A stretch of 64,000 nt of DNA, from contig NZ_JAGPXL010000015.1 in assembly GCF_018070565.1 (NCBI RefSeq), positions 114,134-178,133 of the forward strand, given 5' to 3'. The DNA comes from Streptomyces sp. B93 (lineage in GTDB: Bacteria > Actinomycetota > Actinomycetes > Streptomycetales > Streptomycetaceae). The position numbers and the translations under genes are program-made. Positions 62,553 to 64,000 of this stretch are shown in pieces. Positions within the stretch are counted from its first letter, which is position 1. Each line of letters opens with the position of its first letter. The notes under the pieces were generated by a model. That model saw only the letters and a list, made by a program, of their open reading frames with translations. It was not told where the DNA came from and searched no databases.

Positions 62553-63839
62553 TCAGCCCGCGAACGCGGCCTTGGCCTCGCTGAACAGCGCCTTGGCGGC
62601 GTCGGCGGGCTTGCTCTTGCCCTGGGCGACCTCACCGCCGATGCGCAGGAACGCCGCCTCGACGACATCGGCGCCGGACGGGTGCGGGGTGATCTTCCCG
62701 AGCACACCGGCCGCGGCGACCTCCTCCTCGTACGCCTTGACGCCCTTGTTGTTGTCGTCGGTGGGCGTGAACGCCTCGTACTGCTCGGTCGTGGCGAGGA
62801 TGCCGCGGTCGTAGCCCATGATCTCGCCGACCTCGGGGTCGTGGACCATGAAGTCGATGAACTGGGCGACCTCCTTGGGGTGCTTGGTCCCGGAGAAGGC
62901 GCTCAGCATCAGCGAACCGAGGTACTGGCCGGTGTCCTTGCCGTTGGTGGTGGGGATCGGCGCGAGGCCGTAGTCCGACTCGCCCTCGCCCTCGTAGCGG
63001 ATGGAGAAGTTGTCCCAGGTGAACTCGGAGGCGGCGAGTCCCGCGGAGAGCGCGGACTTGGGCTTGACCTGCTCGACCTTCTTCGGGTCGGCGACGAGCC
63101 CGGACTTCACGCGCTTGTAGCCGTCCTCCCACCACTGCGTCAGATCGTCCTCGGTGAACCCGAGACCGCTGTCGGTGAAGAAGGCCTTGCCGTTCTGACG
63201 CAGATACAGGTCGTAGAGGTACATGATGCTGAAGTAGCCGGTGTCACCGGCGATCTTCACCTTGTCCTGGACGGTCTGGAGCGCGTCGAAGTACTCGTCC
63301 CAGGTCCACCCGAACTTCGCCTCGACGCCCGCCTTCTCGAACGCCTTGAGGTCGATGACGAGCGCCATGGTGTTGGCGCCGACGGGTATGCCGATCTGCT
63401 TCCCGTCGACCTGACCGTTCGCCAGAATCCCGTTGCGGAAGTTCTCCAGGCTCAGATTTCCCGCGTCCGCCTGCGCCTTGAGGTCCATCAGAACACCGCG
63501 CTGGTCGTACTTGCGCAGGAAGCCGACCGCATTCTGGAAAACGTCCGGGGGATTTCCGCCCGAGGCCTGCGTCTGGAACTTCTCCCAGAACGCCTCGTAG
63601 TCCGTGAATTCCGGGGCGACTTTGATCTTCGGGTACTTCTTCTCGAAGAGCGCGATCGTCTTCTTGATCGCGATGGTGCGCGGTTCGCCGCCCCACCACG
63701 CGTAACGGAGGGTCACCGTTCCGTCCGCGGACGTACTGTCCCCACCGCACCCGGTCGTCAGGCCCAGCCCGAGCGTGGCCGCCGAAGCACCGGCCACCTT
63801 CAGGATCGTCCGCCGCTCAACATTCCTGCTGGTTCCCAC
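62553..63839 (-). CDS. Extracellular sugar-binding lipoprotein of an ABC transporter
   Basis: 428-aa family-1 solute-binding protein. An Arg-Arg-containing signal (VERRTILKVAGASAATLGLGL) ends in the lipobox LTTGC with Cys about 31, so it is probably a Tat- or Sec-exported lipoprotein. The mature part has the RYAWWGGEPRTIAIKKTIALFEKKYPKI start common in carbohydrate binders. GTG 63839 follows GGGGAGGG. It is the first gene of the operon. Confidence 0.93.
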   Translation of the reverse strand: MGTSRNVERRTILKVAGASAATLGLGLTTGCGGDSTSADGTVTLRYAWWGGEPRTIAIKKTIALFEKKYPKIKVAPEFTDYEAFWEKFQTQASGGNPPDVFQNAVGFLRKYDQRGVLMDLKAQADAGNLSLENFRNGILANGQVDGKQIGIPVGANTMALVIDLKAFEKAGVEAKFGWTWDEYFDALQTVQDKVKIAGDTGYFSIMYLYDLYLRQNGKAFFTDSGLGFTEDDLTQWWEDGYKRVKSGLVADPKKVEQVKPKSALSAGLAASEFTWDNFSIRYEGEGESDYGLAPIPTTNGKDTGQYLGSLMLSAFSGTKHPKEVAQFIDFMVHDPEVGEIMGYDRGILATTEQYEAFTPTDDNNKGVKAYEEEVAAAGVLGKITPHPSGADVVEAAFLRIGGEVAQGKSKPADAAKALFSEAKAAFAG

Positions 63840-64000
63840 AGTGGGCCCTCCCCGCAGTGTCGTTCCGCCTGCATGAATCGTTTCAAGTAAGCGCTTGCTG
63901 GCACAAGCTACGGAGGGGCTCGGGGTGCGTCAATGATTCGGACAGCAATTTTTACGGTGCGGGGCAGGGGTGGGGGTGCGGTTGACGCGGGGCGGTGGGG
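63840..64000. other. Upstream region of the polysaccharide-uptake operon
   Basis: Contains the operon promoter and two LacI-type sites. No coding region is seen up to the window end. G/C content drops near 63870-63960, as in Streptomyces promoter regions. I could not assign -35/-10 boxes with confidence. Confidence 0.5.
63874..63899 (-). promoter_or_regulatory. Two adjacent LacI-family operator-like palindromes
   Basis: TGAATCGTTTCA (63874-63885) is one mismatch from a perfect palindrome, with a central C-G step and TGAAACG/CGTTTCA half-sites typical of LacI-family sites. AGTAAGCGCTTGCT (63886-63899) is a 14-bp palindrome with one mismatch around GCGC. Both lie 35-60 bp upstream of the solute-binding protein GTG. 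No LacI gene is in the window. Confidence 0.65.

Overview
The window is high-GC actinobacterial chromosome, almost certainly Streptomyces. The evidence is the very strong third-position G/C bias, the many GTG and TTG starts, a BldD developmental regulator, the PGKGP-loop EF-P, PimA/acyltransferase/PgsA genes for phosphatidylinositol mannosides, the relA-apt-secF-secD-yajC-ruvB-ruvA-ruvC order, and a 24-bp intergenic repeat of a type familiar from Streptomyces. From memory the gene order of the left 54 kb follows the Streptomyces core chromosome; I could not run an alignment.

Region by region. 1-4.5 kb (minus): pyrimidine operon pyrR-pyrB-pyrC-(PH-like membrane protein)-carA, with carA cut by the window edge. 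4.7-5.3 kb (plus): bldD. 5.4-18.6 kb (minus): nusB, efp, an M24-fold protein with altered metal ligands, a P-loop protein, the shikimate genes aroB-aroK-aroC and aroE, mltG, ruvX, alaS and two small conserved genes. 18.75-20.9 kb (plus): an AfsR/LuxR-like STAND NTPase without a DNA-binding domain. 21-26 kb (minus): rpsD, rarA, a VKOR-like protein, hisS, an MBL hydrolase. 26.2-28.4 kb (plus): a membrane-anchored cyclophilin and a DUF349 protein. 28.5-43.7 kb (minus): relA, apt, secF, secD, yajC, ruvB-ruvA-ruvC, a YebC/PmpR protein, pdxT-pdxS, a LemA-like small membrane protein, and the pimA/acyltransferase/pgsA set. 44-48 kb (plus): an EF-G-like GTPase and an unknown membrane protein. Then come a HIT protein, a K+ channel and thrS.

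51.5-54.3 kb holds a possible nuclease cluster: an unknown 405-aa protein overlapping a DUF4365 (PD-(D/E)XK-like) gene, divergent from a DEDDh exonuclease, followed by tRNA-Val(CAC). Right of the tRNA the content looks accessory: a START-like protein, a 775-aa polytopic membrane protein, and a minus-strand operon for plant or pectic polysaccharide use (solute-binding lipoprotein, two CUT1 permeases, a YesL/DUF624 protein and a Tat-exported exo-rhamnogalacturonan-lyase-like protein). That operon starts beside two tandem LacI-type palindromes and lacks its own ATPase, so it probably borrows a shared one such as MsiK.

How the parts work together. Many genes are joined by 4-bp ATGA/GTGA or 1-bp TGATG overlaps, which points to translational coupling (pyrC-PH-carA, aroC-aroK-aroB, alaS-ruvX, apt with secF, ruvC-ruvA, pdxS-pdxT, pgsA-acyltransferase-pimA, the two permeases). 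Regulatory sequences that can be read directly include a PyrR-type RNA loop just before the pyrR Shine-Dalgarno, a palindrome over the presumed bldD promoter, an inverted repeat before the STAND gene, direct repeats before the 775-aa membrane protein, and the LacI-type sites. I found no CRISPR array, prophage, insertion sequence or origin.
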